A stretch of 64,000 nucleotides of DNA from Mesorhabditis belari (GCA_958450365.1 CAUEEP010000758.1:1386565-1450564), one strand, 5' to 3'; shown: positions 22,285-40,268, counted from the first letter of the stretch. Notes: generated by a model from the letters alone, not told the origin. Made by a program: numbers and translations.

Positions 22285-22994
22285 TTCGATCGTATCGATC
22301 GATTGTATTTCGAAAAAAATTGAAAAATTGAAAAATCATAAATTCCAAGTGGCATCAAGCAGTTTTCTGAGAAAAAAAAAGGAAATCAAAAAGAAAGCCT
22401 TTGCGATCTCTAAAGGAAAACAAGCGGTTGCTGGGAGAGAGTTTGGGTAAATAGGAGAGTGCAGAATGGAGTGAGGAAGGAAAAGACGCAGACAAGGACG
22501 AACATTTTTGAAAAATTAGTTACGTCTATGTTACGTCTGTCTGAATACAAATGTTTTTGTTCTGTTTTATGCATTTTATATTGATAAGCTTTTCATTTTC
22601 GATATTAAACTTTTGCGCTAGGATTGGTAATTGTTTAACTCTTGGTTAGACCTATCTCTCAATTTGTGGTGGAGCTTTATTTCTGTAGAACAAGCTCAAC
22701 TACTTGCATGTTGGCTCAATTTTTATCTTTCCCTTTGGCTCAATTTTTATCTTTCAAGTCCGTTTTAAAACACTTTATCTTCATAAACCCTGCAGCTCTT
22801 TTGTAAAAAAAACTGGCTGGGCAAAAATTTTCGACAATTTTGCATAAAGCCAAAAATGTGCACGATTTTATTTTCCATTTCTCCGGCAAATTTTCTTCGG
22901 CTTTTGGATTTCTTTTACTTTTAAAAGCTAGATAAACTTTTGTTTCAAGTAGCATTTCGGCGAAATGCAAACTAACAAGGATGCGGATCTTTCG
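22277..22994. other. Divergent intergenic region between aquaporin and taf-9
   Basis: This ~720 bp must hold promoters for both directions. No gene, TATA box or known binding site was recognised. CTCAATTTTTATCTTTCCCTTTGG is partly repeated at 22705-22760. Confidence 0.5.
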
Positions 22995-24018
22995 ATGACG
23001 GGAGCGCCAATGTCGGAAGATGTAAATCGAGCTCAAAATTTATTGAGGTTAGTTGTTTTTTTCAAGCTTTTTAGCAATAAGCTAATTTCCGGCATTTTAT
23101 TTGCGCAACTCGCCATAACTTTCTTCTAAGTAAGCCACTCTTTATGATTTTGGTTTCATTTTGTTGCACTTATTGAGATCTACAGAATGACACCAAAATC
23201 ATAAAGATTGGCTTAGAAGAGAGTTATAGCGAGTTGCGCCAATGTTGCACAAATATGTTGCCAATGTTGCACAAATAAAATGACGGAAATTAGCCTACCC
23301 CAGCAATAAACGAATTTTTTTATGAGAGTTCCTCAAAAAATATTTACAGTTCTGACAATCAATGTATTTTTGTTTTTTTAGAGAACTCGGCGTTGAAGAA
23401 TACGATCCACGAGTTGTCGATATGTTGCTTGACGTAAATATTTTGCGATTGTTTTATTTATTTTGACTTATTCAGATTGCCTATCAAACAGCCACCGAAA
23501 TGCTCCTAACTGCAAGAGCGGTCTCATCAAACTGTGGAAAGTCGGCAATAGGTAATTCTTTTTGCGCGTTTAGGATTGCCTATTTTTAATTTAGACGCAA
23601 CTGACGTTAGAATAGCGAGCGGCTTTCTCGGATACAATAAAGTCGATTCTCCGTCTAGGGAGCAAACAACTCAGGTAATTTTTTACGTTTCTTTAATTCA
23701 GAAGCTTGGGAAGTTTAAAAGCTATGCTTAATTTTTATTCTTTAGATAGCTGCTAACACAAATACGACTCCACTACCTCAAATCAAGCATAGTTGTGGCC
23801 TCAAGTTGCCGAACGACCGCTTTTGTTTGTTGCAAAACAACGTGCAATGGCGCATGGACAATCCACCTCCAAAAATGTAAATTTAAAATTCCTTTATATG
23901 TAATTCGTTGTTTAGGAGATTGACGCAACAAGGTGGTGGTGACGCTGGCAGTCAGATTCGACCGGAACAAGTCAGCGGAATCCTAAAGAGAAGAGCTCCA
24001 ACTGATGATTTTGATTAA
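22995..24018 (+). CDS. taf-9: TFIID subunit 9 (TAF9)
   Basis: Six exons encode about 155-160 residues. The N-terminal histone-fold matches TAF9: 'AQNLLRELGVEEYDPRVVDM', 'LLDIAYQTATEMLLTARAVS', then 'IDATDVRIA' (family: 'VDADDVRLA'). After it come the TAF9 landmarks 'TNTTPLPQIK' and 'GLKLPNDRFCLL'. TAF9 pairs with TAF6 in TFIID and, in other animals, in SAGA-type complexes in the nucleus. The start at 22995 gives a short leader peptide; Met at 23010 is an alternative. Intron 1 contains a family 2 inverted-repeat element. The stop is 84 bp from the next gene on the same strand. Confidence 0.92.
23081..23301. mobile_element. Inverted-repeat element, family 2, copy 2, in intron 1 of taf-9
   Basis: GCTAATTTCCGGCATTTTAT then TTGCGCAACTCGCCATAAC at the left; the right arm ends AAAATGACGGAAATTAGCC then TACCCC. 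It also has a local duplication of CAATGTTGCACAAATA at 23240-23278. The host intron is otherwise short. Confidence 0.85.
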
Positions 24019-24102
24019 TTTTATTGTTTTGTGATTTATTGATACGGGTTTTCTTTTTCTTTATTTGTTCACATCTGCATAAATGAAATTTATATTACAG
24101 AT
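24019..24102 (+). promoter_or_regulatory. Intercistronic region of a probable taf-9 / RanBP3-like operon
   Basis: Only 84 bp separate the taf-9 stop from the next ATG. The interval is U-rich in its middle (TTTTCTTTTTCTTTATTTG) and ends in TATATTACAG right before the downstream start. This is the layout of C. elegans-type operons: a U-rich element, then an SL2-type acceptor. The trans-splicing itself is inferred. Confidence 0.65.
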
Positions 24103-25827
24103 ATGTCAGGAGGGCCCTTTCAAAAACCGCTTTTCGGCACACCAGCTGTGGCCCCGATTGGAGATAATGCTAACGTAATTTCTTACTGAAATTAATCAAG
24201 TGCTTTTTGTTTTCAGGTTTCGGATGAAAAGAGCGACGAAAAAGACGTGCCCGCTCAGCCGGTCAGACGCTTCAACTTAAAGCAATCTGCGTTGAGTTCT
24301 GTAGCCGACGATATTTGGAAGAAAAGTTTGTTTTCTTGGGGTTTCTGTCTTAACTTTTTGTTTAGGTCAATCAGTCTTCCATGTTGATCAGAAGATTGCT
24401 CCCGTTCACCTAGAAAAGAAAACGCTGAATGATGTTTTAGGTATCGTTTGCCTGGCCCATTTAGGTACATATTTTTATTTTAAGGGAAAATTTCGGCCGA
24501 AGGAAAGGAAAAATCCGAAGAGCAGGAAGCACCAAAATTCATATTCGGATCAAAGATAAAGGATAAAGTGTCTGGAGTAAGAATTTTTATGATAGAACAA
24601 ATATTGCTTACCTATTCCAGGATATTCCTATCGAGAAGTCTCAAGAAAATCAAAAAGAAACATCCGCTGCGCCAAAGAGTAGTCTGCTTGATGAGGTATT
24701 TGTTGTTTGATTTTCTTAAAAACGAAATGTAGGTGACGACTGAATCAACTTCTAAATTCCGCGAGGAATCGACTCATGTAAGGATTTATTTTGTTTCTTT
24801 TTCAAATAAAACCTTACAGGTGGTTGAAGCGTTGAAGAAAGAACAAGAAAAACAATTGGCTGGAACAAGTTTAGTCGAAGTTACAACAGGCGAAGAAGAT
24901 GACAAGAATATTATTCAGGTTTTTTGTGAAGCATGCTAATTAGCTTTTTTTTCTTTTTAGGCTGCTTGTAAATTGCACATCTTTGACAAGGAGAAAAAGA
25001 CTTGGGCTGAGCGAGGGCTTTGTCAGGTTGGTAACAGTATTTTATTGTAATCAATGGGTTTACAGTTTCGCATCAACATGAGGCGGGAATCAGATGCCCA
25101 AACGCATTATCGAATAGTTGCTCGATCGGTTGGGAATCAACGGGTTATAATTAATTCAAAGGTAAACTGTTTTTTTTATGAATAACTCGTAAATTATTTA
25201 GATCTTTTCTGATATGTTCTTGGAACGAGTTGACACCAAACGACTCAAGCTGTCGGCCATGTGTCCGGAATTCACTGCTCCACAAGTCTTTTTGCTAACG
25301 ATAAGTTTCTCGGTAAGTTTTAGATCTTAAAGTATATTACAATACCTAAAAATTGCGTTTGCTCATTTTATCATTTAGAAAACCGATCTCACAATGGATG
25401 CTTTATACGCTTCACTTCAAGATTGTCTCAAGAAAGAGCGCACTACTGATGAAAAACGAAAGAGGAAGGCTCCACCTGCTGAGGATTCAGCTTCACAAGA
25501 ACCCAGTTAGTTTAGTTTTTAATCTTTTATGAAGACGAAAATATTTTACACTTTTTTCCATTTAGGCGATTCAACGCTTTCAAAACGCGAAAAAACGGAG
25601 TCGAATGAGAATAAAGAAGAAACAAACGACGAGCCCTCTAGCGGCGAAGGAGACGAGAATACTAATGTTTGTTTTCTGTTGGAAATAATAACTATCTCTT
25701 TGTTTTAGCAACACAATGGTGGAGTAGATGCTAAACATAAAACAGAAGAGGCAAAGGAAGATACGGAGGTGAAATCTTTGCAGTTTTTAAGTATGCTGTT
25801 AAATTTTAGGAGGATACCAGTGAGTGA
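24103..25827 (+). CDS. RanBP3-like protein with RanBP1-type Ran-binding domain
   Basis: About 11 small exons. The N-terminal half is polar and low-complexity, with an FG-type motif 'KFIFGSKIKDKV' typical of RanBP3. The Ran-binding domain follows: 'EVTTGEEDDKNIIQ', 'ACKLHIFDKEKKTWAERGLC', 'FRINMRR', 'RIVARSVGNQRVIINSKIF' and 'RLKLSAM'. The C-terminus has a basic 'DEKRKRKAPP' stretch that could be a nuclear localisation signal, then an acidic tail to TGA 25825-25827. In other animals RanBP3 is a nuclear cofactor of CRM1-dependent export that binds RanGTP. Position directly behind taf-9 suggests co-transcription. Confidence 0.88.
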
Positions 25828-26533
25828 ACCAAAGAAGGATCACAGGACAGCTCCCGTTAAATTTGATCATCAACTTCATGCTTTCATTTTTGTGAGTGAT
25901 TCGGTTTTTTTGCTTTCATATATATAATGTTAGGAACTTGAGCTTTCATCTATGTAGCATGAAATCATGTGACTTTACCGGTGTACCATTTTGAGCGTGC
26001 ATTCGTTTCAATTTATGAAATTTGTTTGTACCCTACAATAAATTCTCACGCATCTTCATTCAATTTAAAAAATTCAAAGAAAGCAAAATGGTTGTACAAT
26101 ATGTACAATGGGGATCTGGGGGACTTTTACTTTTTCTGAATCGGGATTTCATGAGCCGTTTCGCCGGGAATTTCGGCGAGTTGCATTCTTTTTGGTTCGT
26201 GCTCAATCTGAAATAAGTAGGAGAATTTTTTGGATCTTTAGCTTAAGATCAGTGCTTTCTCTTGCCAACCTTTTCAAACCCATGTCGCGTAGCATCACTC
26301 GCCAATCTTTTCCTCATATCATCGGTCTCAATCGGGATGTTGATTGAACGTTTCCATCCCTGAATTTCATTGGGATCATTATTATTATGTTAATGTTGCA
26401 ATTTAGCTCAATAAATACTTTCGCTCGACAAAGTGCAGTAAAAAGGAAAGCCCAAAAAGACACCTTTTTCTCTCTTTGAGACTCGTAAACAACTTGCGAA
26501 ATTTTGTGTTTACATCGTGGGATTGATTTTTGT
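25828..26533. other. Converging 3' ends of the RanBP3-like and small heat-shock genes
   Basis: This is untranslated and spacer DNA between a rightward and a leftward gene. An AATAAA motif at 26410-26415 (plus strand) is a candidate poly(A) signal for the rightward unit. No other gene was recognised. Confidence 0.45.
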
Positions 26534-27072
26534 CTATTTTCCAGATTTTACCTTTTGAACTCCCAAGATCTCGAGTTTATTCCCATCAAGAAGATGACAC
26601 GAAATTGAATCTGGATCGATTCCCTTGGGAAGTCTGCAAGTTGGGTACATGATACTTGGTGATAATATTGAAGATTGTACGTTAGGTACCTGAAAGTTCT
26701 CGTGAAATTTGCAGTACATTCAAAATTGTCCGCTTTCTCATTTCGCTCACCACGAACGGTCAGCAAATGGCCGACAATGTTGATCTGAAATTAAATTTCC
26801 TTCATTTCCCCTAATTTCCATCAAACCTTAATGTTTTCCGGTTTGAAAGCTCCAAGCTCGAGCACATTTTTGAATTCACTTTCATGAAGTTTATGCTGAT
26901 GTTCGTCGGATGAGTACAACGGATATCTTGGTTGATTCATCAACATACCGTAATCCGACGGTGATCGACAATTGTGACAAGTGTATGGTAGGTGAGAGCC
27001 ATAGGGAGAATGAGTGAGCATACGAACAAAAGGCTCCGAAATGGCCAACAATTCATTTGAATCATCGTACAT
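26534..27072 (-). CDS. Small heat-shock protein (alpha-crystallin/HSP20 family)
   Basis: Three exons (27072-26827, 26784-26690, 26633-26534) join in phase to 146 residues, typical for the family. The alpha-crystallin domain is recognisable: 'FKPENIKINIVGHLLTVRGE', 'RNEKADNFECTANFTRTF', 'RLPKGIDPDSISCHLLDGNK' and 'LEILGV'. The usual C-terminal I-X-I/V anchor is not evident; the protein ends 'QKVKSGK'. Such proteins form oligomers and hold unfolding proteins in the cytosol. GAAAATTCGAAG at 27080-27091, just upstream, is a partial heat-shock element (GAAnnTTCnnG), but one imperfect site is weak evidence for heat induction. Confidence 0.88.
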
Positions 27073-27408
27073 TTTGTGAAAATTCGAAGGTGTTGGGATT
27101 TAGTTGGAAGTTGAAAATGTGGAATGGCTTGTTTACGAGGGAAAATCCTCCCCCTTTTCGCGGCTCTTAACGCGGCACCGCTTTGCGACCAATTCTTTTT
27201 TCTGTTTTCTTTGCATGAGATGAAAACAAGTGCGGAAAAAGCTGCAAAAAGGAGAAACAGAGTCTATCGGATGCATAAAAATGGTCATGTTTATCCATTC
27301 AAGTTTATTGGCACATCAATGGACATAAAATAGGGAACAACATTCAATACGAAATTGACGAGATTTTTTTGAATTTCCTTTGATTGAAGTGTGCCTTTTG
27401 TTGATCGC
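27073..27408. other. Spacer between the PDZ gene 3' end and the small heat-shock gene
   Basis: Both neighbours read leftward. The TTTATT at 27303-27308 is AATAAA on the minus strand and is a likely poly(A) signal for the PDZ gene. The partial heat-shock element lies at the left end. No gene was seen. Confidence 0.5.
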
Positions 27409-29326
27409 TCATTTCCTCACCGATCGCAGATTGCGGCCCTCGTTGTCCGAAGCAATCATGTGCTCCTAAAGCAAAAGTTCTTAAATAACTTGAAACTACT
27501 TTACCTTGTTTGTCTTCTCTGCGACGACCACACGACGATTTTTGGGTGGTGCAGCACCAGGTTTAATGAGGATCGACTTAGGAACCTAAAGAAATACGTA
27601 TAAATAGCAGAACAAAAGCTATCCATTAAAGATTCAATAACTTACAATAGTGGCTTTAGCGGGAAGGGCGGCACGTTGTCTGGCGGCGATGGCGCGCACA
27701 TCAGAGTTCATTTGGACAGATGGAGGAGCAGCCGTTTGAGTGGCGAGTGCTTGTTGGATCCAGTGCTTCGCCTCACCCGACACCGGTCGCTCAATTACTG
27801 ATGCCACCTAAAGCCAAATCGATTACTAAGCCAGCAATTAAACCTTTTTATATACAAAAAACTGACTTCACCCTTGGTCTGGAGTGCCTTTAGAAGAAGA
27901 TCTCGAGCCACATCTTTGTCCGTCACGGGCGTTCCGTCAATGTCGATCAAATGGTCGCCGATCTGTAAAAAAATTAATTTAGAAATGAAGCGATCAAAAG
28001 TTACCTGAAGACAAGCGGCGGCAAGGGATCCGGGATCAGCACGACTGACGAGCACTCGATTCTGGTAGTGCTTGATGCCGAGTCCGAGCTTTGGTCCTCC
28101 GGGAGCCCAGTTCAACTTGGCCAATTCGTATGCATATCCGTCACGACGCTGAAAGAAAATGGGATTAAAAATAAAAGCTGATAAAAAAAACCTGAATAAG
28201 TTTTTCGCGATCCGCTGGAATGTGGACACGGGTGGCGAGCTCTCGAGCTTTCTCTCCTCCACTAAAATAAAAGAATTTAGTTACAAACGGTAGATTGGAT
28301 TAGAAAACAAATCATCTTCACAAAGAAAAGCTCACCGAAGAATAGTGAGCCGGGCAACGGGTGGGGCGAAGCGAAGACGACGAAAGAAATCATTTGCATT
28401 GTTGAGTGGGAAGCCGTTGAGCTTCAAGATTTGGTCGCCGACTTGCAAATGTCCTTCAGCCACCGTTCCCTCTTGCACTTTCGTGATCGTCAACTTGTCG
28501 TTTGGGGTCGCTCCCAGTGGTTCGCCTTCCTCGATCTAAAGAAAAGTAAATGGGTCTGAGACTTTGGAATTGAAAAACGCTCTCAAAGGCAGTATAAACA
28601 AATTTGGCGGTACTTTGGTGGTTGGGCGGGCACCTATATCATCGAGATTTTCTTTTTTCCGGAGTAATCGAAGACGCTGAGCACAAATTTCGCATTTTTA
28701 ACATAGATTTGCTCTTTAAAAAACTGAGTTGTCATCGCAAAAGGTCTAGTCACAGTTTGATGGCACATAGTTGGGTGGGGGAGGTGCAAGCTCTCTAGAG
28801 TTAGCTCAGACACATCCCCAACTATTTTCCGAAGAGCTTGGAGCACCCACCCCCAACCCGCACCACCTGCCTAAGTGCACCCCCAACTAAGCGCCATTAC
28901 GGCTAAACGCTTATAAAGTCAAATGTAGACACGCAAATTTGCAAAAAAAACGTCAAAAAGCATTGATTTTTAATTACTTTCGAACTCAAAAAAGTCAGTT
29001 TTTAAAAAGCAAATCTATGTTAAAAATGGGAAATTCGTACTCAGCGCCCTCGATTACCCTAGCAAAAGTCGAAAAATCGAAGATACACGTGCCCCCTCCA
29101 ACCACCAAAGTACCAATTTGGCTTTGAACTTTTGTAGCTTTGCGGAGAAAAAGTTGATAACACCTTTAAAAATGGGAAAGTTACACCGCTTGAATAGCAA
29201 TAAACAACTCTTGCAACAACTTGACAAAAGTATTTTTTAAAAAAAGGTGACAACAACGGCGAAAAAAATGCAAAAGCATACCAGAATCTCGATCTCCATT
29301 TCCTTGCCAGCAGTAGCAGAAGTCAT
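27409..29326 (-). CDS. Nematode two-PDZ-domain protein
   Basis: Eight exons give about 284 residues, no signal peptide and no membrane segment. PDZ1 (residues ~20-85): 'EPLGATPNDKLTITKVQEGT', 'LQVGDQILKLNG', 'NDFFRRLRFAPPVARLTI'. PDZ2 (~105-190): 'GPKLGLGIKHYQNRVLVSRA', 'DPGSLAA', 'IGDHLIDIDGTPVTDKDVAR'. The tail has 'PPSVQMNSDVRAIAARQRA' and ends 'EHMIASDNEGRNLRSVRK'. From memory this layout matches a multi-member C. elegans family of small PDZ proteins of unknown function; no member name is assigned. PDZ domains bind C-terminal peptides, so a cytoplasmic scaffold role is likely. Intron 1 (28537-29281) is unusually long because it holds an inverted-repeat element. Confidence 0.9.
28597..29124. 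mobile_element. Long-inverted-repeat element in intron 1 of the PDZ gene
   Basis: The left end GGCGGTACTTTGGTGGTTGG is mirrored at the right by CCAACCACCAAAGTACC. Inner arms also match: AACATAGATTTGCTCTTTAAA against TTTAAAAAGCAAATCTATGTT. Arms are at least 120 bp and the centre holds CACCCCCAACTA/TAGTTGGGG motifs. No coding frame; single copy in the window. Confidence 0.78.
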
Positions 29327-30685
29327 TGTCGTGGTCGCGTTGTTGAATGATGCATTTCTTTCTCTTTCAATTTCTTTTATTTGGCGGATAAATGGTAATT
29401 CAGGGAGGTTCCAATGTAAATTAGGGAAAATGAGACGTTATGTTCATTTCAAACTTTTTGTATATTTTAAGAGGAAAAATTTCTAGCTTTCAAATGATAC
29501 CAAAACGATTGAATTGGAAAATCAAATAACTTACACCGTCAGTGGGATTCTACTTTGATTCTGCCGATTCTGCTTTGATCTCGGATTGTTCTTTCCTGTT
29601 GGGCTCTTTTTAATCTCATTCGAAAGGTAGAAATTTTTTCTCTTAAAATATATAAAAAACAAATGCACATGTTATTTCTAAGGAAACTTATAAACCTTTG
29701 AAGCTTGACTCTCAATTCAAAAATCACCTAAACTTTCAAAAGTGACCTAAGCCATGCAAGAGAAAGCTCTGTTATGCAAAAAGACAAAAGTTTCACCTTT
29801 TTATTATCAGCCAACGCAATCATTACTCGCACTTATTTCAACGGAAAGTGATAAACCTTTAAAGCTTGACTGTCAATTCAAAAGTCACCTAAACCATGCA
29901 AGAGCCGTAGTTTTAGTTTTCTATTTTAGTTGGTAACGAAATATGTGACTTGGCAATGGATGAACGACTACGACATTCTGTGCAAGGCTCGTGGATGCTA
30001 GAATGGTCTCTTCTCGTTTAATTGTCTTCTCTTCTCTTGCTTTGCTTCTCATCGTCGATGTTAACTGTCTCTCATTTCTCATTTATTGAAAAAGATTCTT
30101 GTAGATCTCTATCGTTTGGTGAATAAATGGTGGCTTTTATGTGGGTTTTTCCGTTCAGATTTTTCAGATTCAGCTTTTGATAAAGGTTTATTGGGACCCG
30201 TAATGATTAGACTTGTGCGTTAAAGTCTAAAATTTCAATGAAACAATAAACTTCGAAAATCACAACAGAATAGTCAAAGAGATGCACGAATTGGGAAATG
30301 AGCAAATGAATATTGCATTGATACTCGTCTTTTGAAAGTTTAAAGTTTAATAAATAGGATTTTCAAGAGGATTCGATAAATTTGACAGCTTTTCGTGGAC
30401 TTCCAGAACTGAAATTTGTGGGAAGAGTTAGGTTTTAGGGAACAGTTAGGTTTTGGAATATTAAAATTATCTTTATTATCTTTAGCCAACAATGCGTAAT
30501 GACAGATTTCAGCAGGAGAACTTATTAGAGTGTAAAATTTGGACGTAAAAGCTTTATTTTTCGTATTTGTCTATGACTTTAATCAATAAGTATCAAAGAA
30601 TTCGGAAAATTTTCTAAAGCATTACCCTTTTGTGATCATTTTCTTTGAGCCCAAACAAGTGGATGAAGATAATAATCTCTGAATC
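29327..30685. other. Intergenic region between the PDZ promoter and the KCNQ 3' end
   Basis: No gene recognised. A ~60 bp direct repeat (AAACCTTTGAAGCTTGACT to CACCTAAAC) occurs at 29692-29745 and 29853-29900. TTTATT at 30553-30558 is AATAAA on the minus strand and may be the KCNQ poly(A) signal. Confidence 0.45.
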
Positions 30686-36674
<5,989 letters not shown>

Positions 36675-38955
36675 CTAAATTTGAATTTAACGAATAGCAA
36701 AGAAGGATTGGATAGTTTATTTGGATATTTTCTTTTGTTATATCTTTAATTTTTAGCCTACCAACCAATTGCCGTTCAAGATGTGGTGGTTTTTAGTGGT
36801 TTTTAGTGGTTTTTAGTGGTTCTAGTGGTTTTTACTGGGTCCAAACCCTACAAACAAAAAAGTAAACTGGTTTTTACTGGGTCCAAAATTTGCATGTTTA
36901 GGGTTTTGGGAGATTTTTTGGGTTTAAAAGTGACAAGAAATGAGAGAACAAAAATGACAAGAGAATGTTTGAAGGCTTTTTGTTTGATTGTTAGAAGATA
37001 TTCAGTCAAGAGAGACAGAGAAATTTCATTGATTGAATCGGTGAAAAAATGAATCATTCAGTTGCGGTGATTTTTTTTTGGGTAAAACCTTTTGAAACCC
37101 ACTGTAAAGCTATGACAAAGCTAGTTAGAAATTCGCATTTAACATTGAATTTACATTATTCTAATTAATTACCTAAGTTTTAATTGATTTTAGTTGATTT
37201 CTAAGCTATTGTGGGTTTCAAAAGATGATCTCAAACCTGTTCCATTGCGAACTCAAACCTCAAACTTTAGAAATCAAAAAAAGTCTTATTGAAAGCAAAG
37301 CTCGGAATCGATTCCAATAATATTTTGAGCTTTTGTTCAGAAATTCCTCAATTTCCCCAGAAATCTCTTCTCTTTCTTTTCTCGGTTCTTTTTTCTGGGC
37401 CCTTTTGGGTCCTTTTGGACCCTTTTGGGAATTCCTTTTCACATTTCCTTTCATAAAATCTCTTTGAAAAAGTTTCCCCTTTTTTGTGTGAAGGAATAAA
37501 TTGAGATTCCCACGAATTTCCCTCATGAACTCAAGTTTTTACTCGCCAGAAAATTCTCGAAATTCCGCTCGAATTGAACGCAAGATTCTACGTAAATTCC
37601 TTTGAAATTTTGAAATTTTAAAGGAATTTACGTAGAATCTTGCGTTCAATTCGAGCGGAATTTCGGAATTTCGGAATTTCGAGAATTTTCTGGCGAGTAA
37701 AAACTTCGAGTTCAAGAGGGAAATTTTGAAATCAGAGAGATTGAAATTGAAAAGAATTGAAAAGAATTTCAACTCACCTTCACATTTTTTGAAGTTTTTA
37801 CGATAGCTGAGAAAAATAGAAATTTCACTTTGATACTTTGGTATTTCAAATAACACCAATCTCATCATTATCACATTTTAAAGTTCTTGAAAGTGGCTCA
37901 TCAATCATCTTCATCAATTTTAGTTTATCTTAATCGAGCTCTAGGCCAGGCAAAGCTCAAAAATCACTTTTAAAACCATTTCTTTACTAGCCCTTTTGGT
38001 GTACTAGAGATTGGTGTACCGCCGCGCGTTTCGAGAGAACCCAAAATACGTGCGCGATTATGGGTCACGTAGCTTTGGCTCAGCATTTGAGTTTACTGTA
38101 GTTTGATGGCGAAAATTTAAAAGCCACGCTAAACTACACATTTGAATAAGCGACATAAACGGCTCATTCCGAATAAACGGCTCATTTCGATAAACAAAAT
38201 GAATCAAATATCAAGAAAACATGGAAAATTTGTGAAGCAAAAGTTTTGAACTTAAAAATTCATCTCTCATCAAGAATTTTCAGAGGTTTTTCTCTCAGAA
38301 AACTCAGAAATTATTTCGATTTTCTGCAAATCCGCTGAAAATTTTCAATTTTCTCGATAATCTTTCAAATTTGATTCTAAATTTATCGCAGAACTTGAAT
38401 AAAAATTGAATTTCATTTCCAAATTTCATTTTTTCCACCCTCACACTTTGGGAATTTGCGTGTCAAAAAAATGGGGAGCTCAAATACCGGATTTCCTGAG
38501 ATTTTTCAGTGAATTTTAAGCGCTTTTAAAGCAAACAGAGTACAGTAAACCACGCTAAACTACACCTTTGAAAAAGCGACATTGAATAAACGGCTCATTT
38601 CGATAAACAGTAATTTCTAGAAAAAAGCTTTTCTAAAAGTTTATTCAATTTTTGAATTTTATCCGGAAATCCGGTGTCTTTTTGACGCATTCGATTCATT
38701 CAGAAATCAGCAATACACTAAGGCTTTTTGATCGAAACATGACTTGCGACCTTTTCCCGCCGAGAAAATCATGGGTTGGCGCTTTAAAGCGTGGTAAAAC
38801 TACCGTACCCCTCCTAATTTGCAGGTAGAAAAAAAAGTGCGCAATTTCCTTCTCGTTCTTCATTTTATTCCATTTTTTTTGCGTATTTCTGTTTGTCTTC
38901 CAATAATTATTCTAAAACAATCATGATTTTTTAACTAAACTGAATCAATAACATC
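36675..38955. other. Repeat-bearing DNA upstream of the KCNQ start exon
   Basis: No gene was recognised. It contains a 10-bp repeat GTGGTTTTTA (36783-36833), a duplicated TGGTTTTTACTGGGTCCAAA at 36828 and 36868, a long inverted repeat at 37545-37700, and CGCTAAACTACAC(A/C)TTTGAA repeated at 38126 and 38553. Confidence 0.5.
37545..37700. repeat. Near-perfect inverted repeat (~65 bp arms)
   Basis: CTCGCCAGAAAATTCTCGAAA then TTCCGCTCGAATTGAACGCA is mirrored by TGCGTTCAATTCGAGCGGAA and TTTCGAGAATTTTCTGGCGAG. The right arm has an extra TTTCGGAA duplication. A strong hairpin-former with no coding content. Confidence 0.88.
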
Positions 38956-39700
38956 TACCGTAAATACTGTAATAGTACCCCACCCTCATAATAACGTTGC
39001 GAAGTATTGCGTAGTCTAGCTTTGAACGAGTTTTTCTCGACACTGCTTTATGCTACAATGCGCGCTTAGGTATCAAAAAATAGCTGAAATTCAGGGCTAT
39101 TTTTTGATACCAAAGACGCATTTTTTTGAAAGTACGGGCGCTTTGAAAAAAATGAAATACGAAAAAAGATTTGCGACTACGCGACTTTACGAGGGGGTGG
39201 GTTACTATTATACATAGTATTTACGGTAGGTATTTAAGGAAACATGTTTCTCCATCTTCTGCAAGGAATTTGCCAAGTTTCATTTGTTTTATTTCATAAA
39301 ATCATCTTGCAGTGTCGAGTTAATTAAAGTTCGTTTAAAAATGCTTCGAGAGACCATTTTTCGACCTCTTCTCTATGTGTATCCATCACACTGTAAAGTG
39401 GTTTTGAAGAAAAAGGTGCCCCCCTCCCCAACAGGCGTAGTACCAATGTACCGATTCCTTCTACAAATCCTTTCCACAAAGTTGTCTCATCATTCATAAA
39501 GAATACGAAGAAGACCACATCAGAAATACACAAAAAGAATGGAATTAAATGAAAAACAAAAATGAAAGAATGAAATTACGCGCTTTCTTTTCTGCCTGCA
39601 AACCTTCAGAGGGGTACGGTAGTTTTACCACACTTTAAAGCGTCAGCCCAGGATTTTCTCGGAAAAAAAGTCGCAAGTGAAACGTGAGAAGTTGACTGGA
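38742..39700. mobile_element. Long-inverted-repeat element split by a nested family 1 element
   Basis: The left arm (ACTTGCGACCTTTTCCCGCC, GCGCTTTAAAGCGTGGTAAA, ACTACCGTACCCCTCC) is mirrored on the right (GAGGGGTACGGTAGTTTTAC, CACACTTTAAAGCGTCAGCC, TCGGAAAAAAAGTCGCAAGT). Family 1 copy 5 (38956-39228) lies between the arms. Confidence 0.78.
38956..39228. mobile_element. Inverted-repeat element, family 1, copy 5
   Basis: TACCGTAAATACTGTAATAG at one end and TATTTACGGTA at the other. The core contains the GGTATCAAAAAATAGCTGAA / GGGCTATTTTTTGATACC hairpin. Opposite orientation to copies 2-4. Nested in the element 38742-39700. Confidence 0.92.
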
Positions 39701-40025
39701 AATACCGTAATCTTTGAGCTATCTAACTAAAAGTGTTCAGGAGCCAAAATATTCAAAATACAACTGTATACTGTTTAAAATCTACTATTCTAATTGTAAG
39801 TTACCTAAGTTCAAATATTTTCAAAGTGCCCCCTTGCCCACTCAGCTGAATATCTTCTAGTTTCGTGGGGAATTTCAAACAAAAGGGGCAGCTATGAAAA
39901 AGTTACGCAAAAAAGGGTAGCTTTCATACCTGCCCGATTTATTTGGATTTTCCCATAAAATTTGAAATTCAAGAGTTTAGGGGAACACTTTGAAAGAATA
40001 TCCGAAACTGCATCAATCCAGACAG

Positions 40026-40268
40026 TTAACGAGTACGGTAACGGCTTAACGAGTACAGTAACGGCTTAACGAGTACAGTAACGGCTTAACGAGTACAGTA
40101 ACGGCTTAACGAGTACGGTAACGGCTTAACGAGTACAGTAACGGCTTAACGAGTACAGTAACGGCTTAACGAGTACGGTAACGGCTTAGCGAGTACGGTA
40201 ACGGCTTAACGAGTACGGTAACGGCTTAATGAGTACGGTAACAGCTTAACGAGTACGGTAACGGCTTG
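40026..40268. repeat. 20-bp minisatellite containing TACGGTA/TACAGTA
   Basis: Twelve units of ACGGCTTAACGAGTAC(G/A)GTA with very few changes. Each unit carries the TACGGTA heptamer (or TACAGTA), the sequence that ends family 1 elements. Confidence 0.93.

Noticed and set aside
26634..26690. Extra coding sequence in the small heat-shock gene (unspliced reading)
   Set aside because: The open frame across this 56 nt interrupts the alpha-crystallin domain, and it has proper GT and TTGCAG borders, so it is an intron.
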